Shown piece by piece: positions 6,201 to 6,886 of a stretch of DNA of 6,886 nt. The translations under genes and the position numbers were made by a program. Source of the DNA: RYN-433 sp036558265 (GTDB lineage Bacteria > Planctomycetota > Phycisphaerae > Tepidisphaerales > Tepidisphaeraceae); NCBI GenBank assembly GCA_036558265.1, contig DATBFY010000758.1:1-6886 (forward strand). The letters run 5' to 3'. The notes below the pieces were generated by a model. It ran no database searches and was not told where the DNA came from. It saw only the letters and a list, made by a program, of their open reading frames with translations. Position 1 is the first letter of the stretch, and every line of letters starts with the position of its first letter.

Positions 6201-6886
6201 GGAAGAGCAACTCGGTGCCGCGGCCGCCGCAGATCAAACTGGCGTCGATCCCGGTGACGCCGGCGGAACAGAAGGCGCGCGAGCTGTACAACAAGGCGCT
6301 GGACGCCGCGCCCGATTCGCCGATCTGCAACGAGATGCGCCTGCAACTGGCGCAGATGTACTATGACCGTGGCGAGGCGGATCCGGCGATCCAGTTGCTG
6401 ACGGCGGCGATCGAGAAGAGCCCGCCGCCCGAGCTGGCGCAACAGCTCCACATCAAGCTGGGAAACGCGTGCCTGCTCAAGAAGGATGCCAACGCGGCGC
6501 TGCAGCAGGCGCTGGCGGCGCTGGAGGATGCGAACAGTCCGCTGCGGCCGGCGGCGTACCTGGTGAAGGGCAAGGCGCAGATGGCGGCCAAGGACTGGGG
6601 GAACGCGATCACGACGTTGTCGCGGTATCGGGCCGGCGCGGAGAAATACGTGAACGCCGGGCCGGTTACCGAAGAGGGACTGGTGCGGCTGGCCGAGGCG
6701 TACGCGGCGGCCGGGAGCTGGGAGGAGAGCCGCGCCACCTACGAGCACCTGACGAGCCGCTTCGGGCAGACCAAGTGGCTGCCCGAGGCACGTTTCGGCA
6801 TCGGGATGGCGCTGCAGCACCTGGGACAGTTCGACCGCGCGGTGGAGGCGTACCAGGACGTGGTGCGGCGGACCAGCTCGGAGATG
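3206..6886 (+). CDS. Large exported TPR-repeat protein, runs off the right edge
   Basis: One open frame of at least 1227 codons reaches the window end without a stop. Residues 1-36 look like a signal peptide: K11 R12, a hydrophobic core at 14-33, and probable cleavage near VARG/AQ. Residues 37-75 are a Pro/Ala/Lys/Gln-rich tether with six consecutive glutamines (62-67). From about residue 78 come roughly 16 TPR-like helix pairs. Clear units include KNYGPSVAKYREFLQKFP (93-110), YGQFAEAAAKYQSFL (379-393), GLGMAYYRQGEFAKAAKQL (628-646) and GIGMALQHLGQFDRAVEAY (1198-1216). Many units carry an outer helix ending in a KYP or KFP turn, as in CpoB/YbgF and BamD. Residues about 885-1012 lack TPR form: a charged helix, then a Pro-rich linker. 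I chose the ATG at 3206 because GGAG lies 6 nt upstream; the in-frame ATG at 3194 has no such signal. It is probably a periplasmic or envelope protein-binding scaffold; partners are unknown. Confidence 0.9.
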   Translation, partial: MERTTPVVGLKRVGVAAPLVLAAALAAGALTGVARGAQEKPAAANAPAKRAPAKPAPSAPVQQQQQQPKQQPADSDAQAAAILNDAKQAFEQKNYGPSVAKYREFLQKFPNRPEALAAQYGLGIALAQAPDRDWNAVIVALTPVVASDKAPDKGRAHYWLGVALRATAEQELAPVNDPRKVLTDKAKEKLARAAAELSAADSVLAGSINAKSNAEALELAAGAKVASAEALNELGRHKEAAEVAKVFASDATWSKSAQRSAGLVALGEAQVALGDYPHAFVALAQVAPFDQIGTGLEARYLLGRIQQETGERPEAVVQYEAVIKGYLEQRRKAEQSLRDKQHWQDRPIEQMRAQALVRSTPPAYVAQAGYEAGTIQFEYGQFAEAAAKYQSFLQGAPRSEHAPLAQLREGICYVQLKQSAEAQRALQPFLENPAFADQATWWMARLLRGQVEPAAAGQHHRQLQSALLMFARAADKAQQLGKTDPAAKARRGDILIDLADTMVLLKQYKDAAPFYEQVAGDPSNPERAEIAHEKWAMALSRDGQFAGSDAACKKFLDKYPRSMLRPSVMYWQAENAYRQGTELAKKPDANTPAVQEQIKKFQEQAAAQYQAVVDKYPEFAQASSARFGLGMAYYRQGEFAKAAKQLERILDNDRVGELAAASYFQADSLIKTMPENADDALSAARLSGQLEQACNLLSAFVGGEERPETPDAMLKLADCYQRQAGILADQQEKAKAFQSARETYDRLLKRYPKHPAYAQAVMDRARCMAATGDSGSAINELNRFRNDTALASSEVAPQALIKLSELMVHNGRAVDAAAMLEKARATYEPQLAKDPKRADWIPGLRYQHAVALKESGRGKDALALFDAIIREFKDRPEAAEASLASIQVRKDEVLAKLKSARQAIAAIPVDKPVDASLSANETEAIKAVTEIANALGEHAERIAEKSEGSDLHVRTLRDAASSWKAIADAEIETARRAKAEESLKKLKERLAKEPSGAAGKSNSVPRPPQIKLASIPVTPAEQKARELYNKALDAAPDSPICNEMRLQLAQMYYDRGEADPAIQLLTAAIEKSPPPELAQQLHIKLGNACLLKKDANAALQQALAALEDANSPLRPAAYLVKGKAQMAAKDWGNAITTLSRYRAGAEKYVNAGPVTEEGLVRLAEAYAAAGSWEESRATYEHLTSRFGQTKWLPEARFGIGMALQHLGQFDRAVEAYQDVVRRTSSEM
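3389..3406 (+). repeat. Six tandem CAG codons (polyglutamine) in the TPR tether
   Basis: Six identical CAG codons encode residues 62-67 of the TPR protein, within the Pro/Ala/Lys-rich tether after the signal peptide. Gain or loss of units would alter tether length without breaking the frame. Confidence 0.8.

Noticed and set aside
3626..6820. A 1064-codon open frame on the minus strand opposite the TPR gene
   Set aside because: It is exactly in register with the TPR codons, so each of its codons is the reverse complement of a sense codon. It stays open only because the TPR gene lacks TTA, CTA and TCA codons there; it ends where the TPR gene uses one CTA (3626-3628). Its product is Arg/Leu-rich with no domain pattern.

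Overview
This GC-rich window holds three protein genes and one divergent intergenic region. I see no RNA gene, mobile element, CRISPR array or convincing terminator. A cell-envelope-anchored PQQ-type propeller next to a very large exported TPR solenoid, with high GC and weak Shine-Dalgarno use, fits a Planctomycetes/Phycisphaerae-like bacterium. That is inference from gene style; no taxonomic marker is present.

Left part, minus strand: a likely two-gene operon. The first gene (2860 to 1319) encodes a 513-residue protein with two N-terminal membrane segments and an eight-bladed PQQ-like beta-propeller that should face the periplasm. After 41 nt comes the N-terminal 425 codons of a phosphoenolpyruvate/pyruvate-binding ATP-grasp enzyme of the PEP synthase/rifampin phosphotransferase type, cut by the left window edge.

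Middle: 2861-3205 separates the divergent units. It holds at least five short dyads, a weak promoter candidate for the minus-strand operon overlapped by one dyad, and an 11-nt match to the 3' end of 16S rRNA (the anti-Shine-Dalgarno sequence) just upstream of the plus-strand gene.

Right part, plus strand: one open frame from 3206 past the window end, at least 1227 codons. It encodes an exported, low-complexity-tethered protein with about 16 TPR-like units, interrupted by a charged helical segment.

The propeller and the TPR protein both look like protein-interaction scaffolds of the envelope, resembling in fold only the BamB and BamD/CpoB types; whether they act together is untested. The ATP-grasp gene probably travels with the propeller by co-transcription, and its substrate cannot be read from the half that is visible. 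No clear new multi-gene system is apparent. The oddest signals are the paired anti-Shine-Dalgarno-like 11-mers, the shortened N-terminal region of the ATP-grasp enzyme, and third-codon-position bias that follows the DNA strand rather than the gene.
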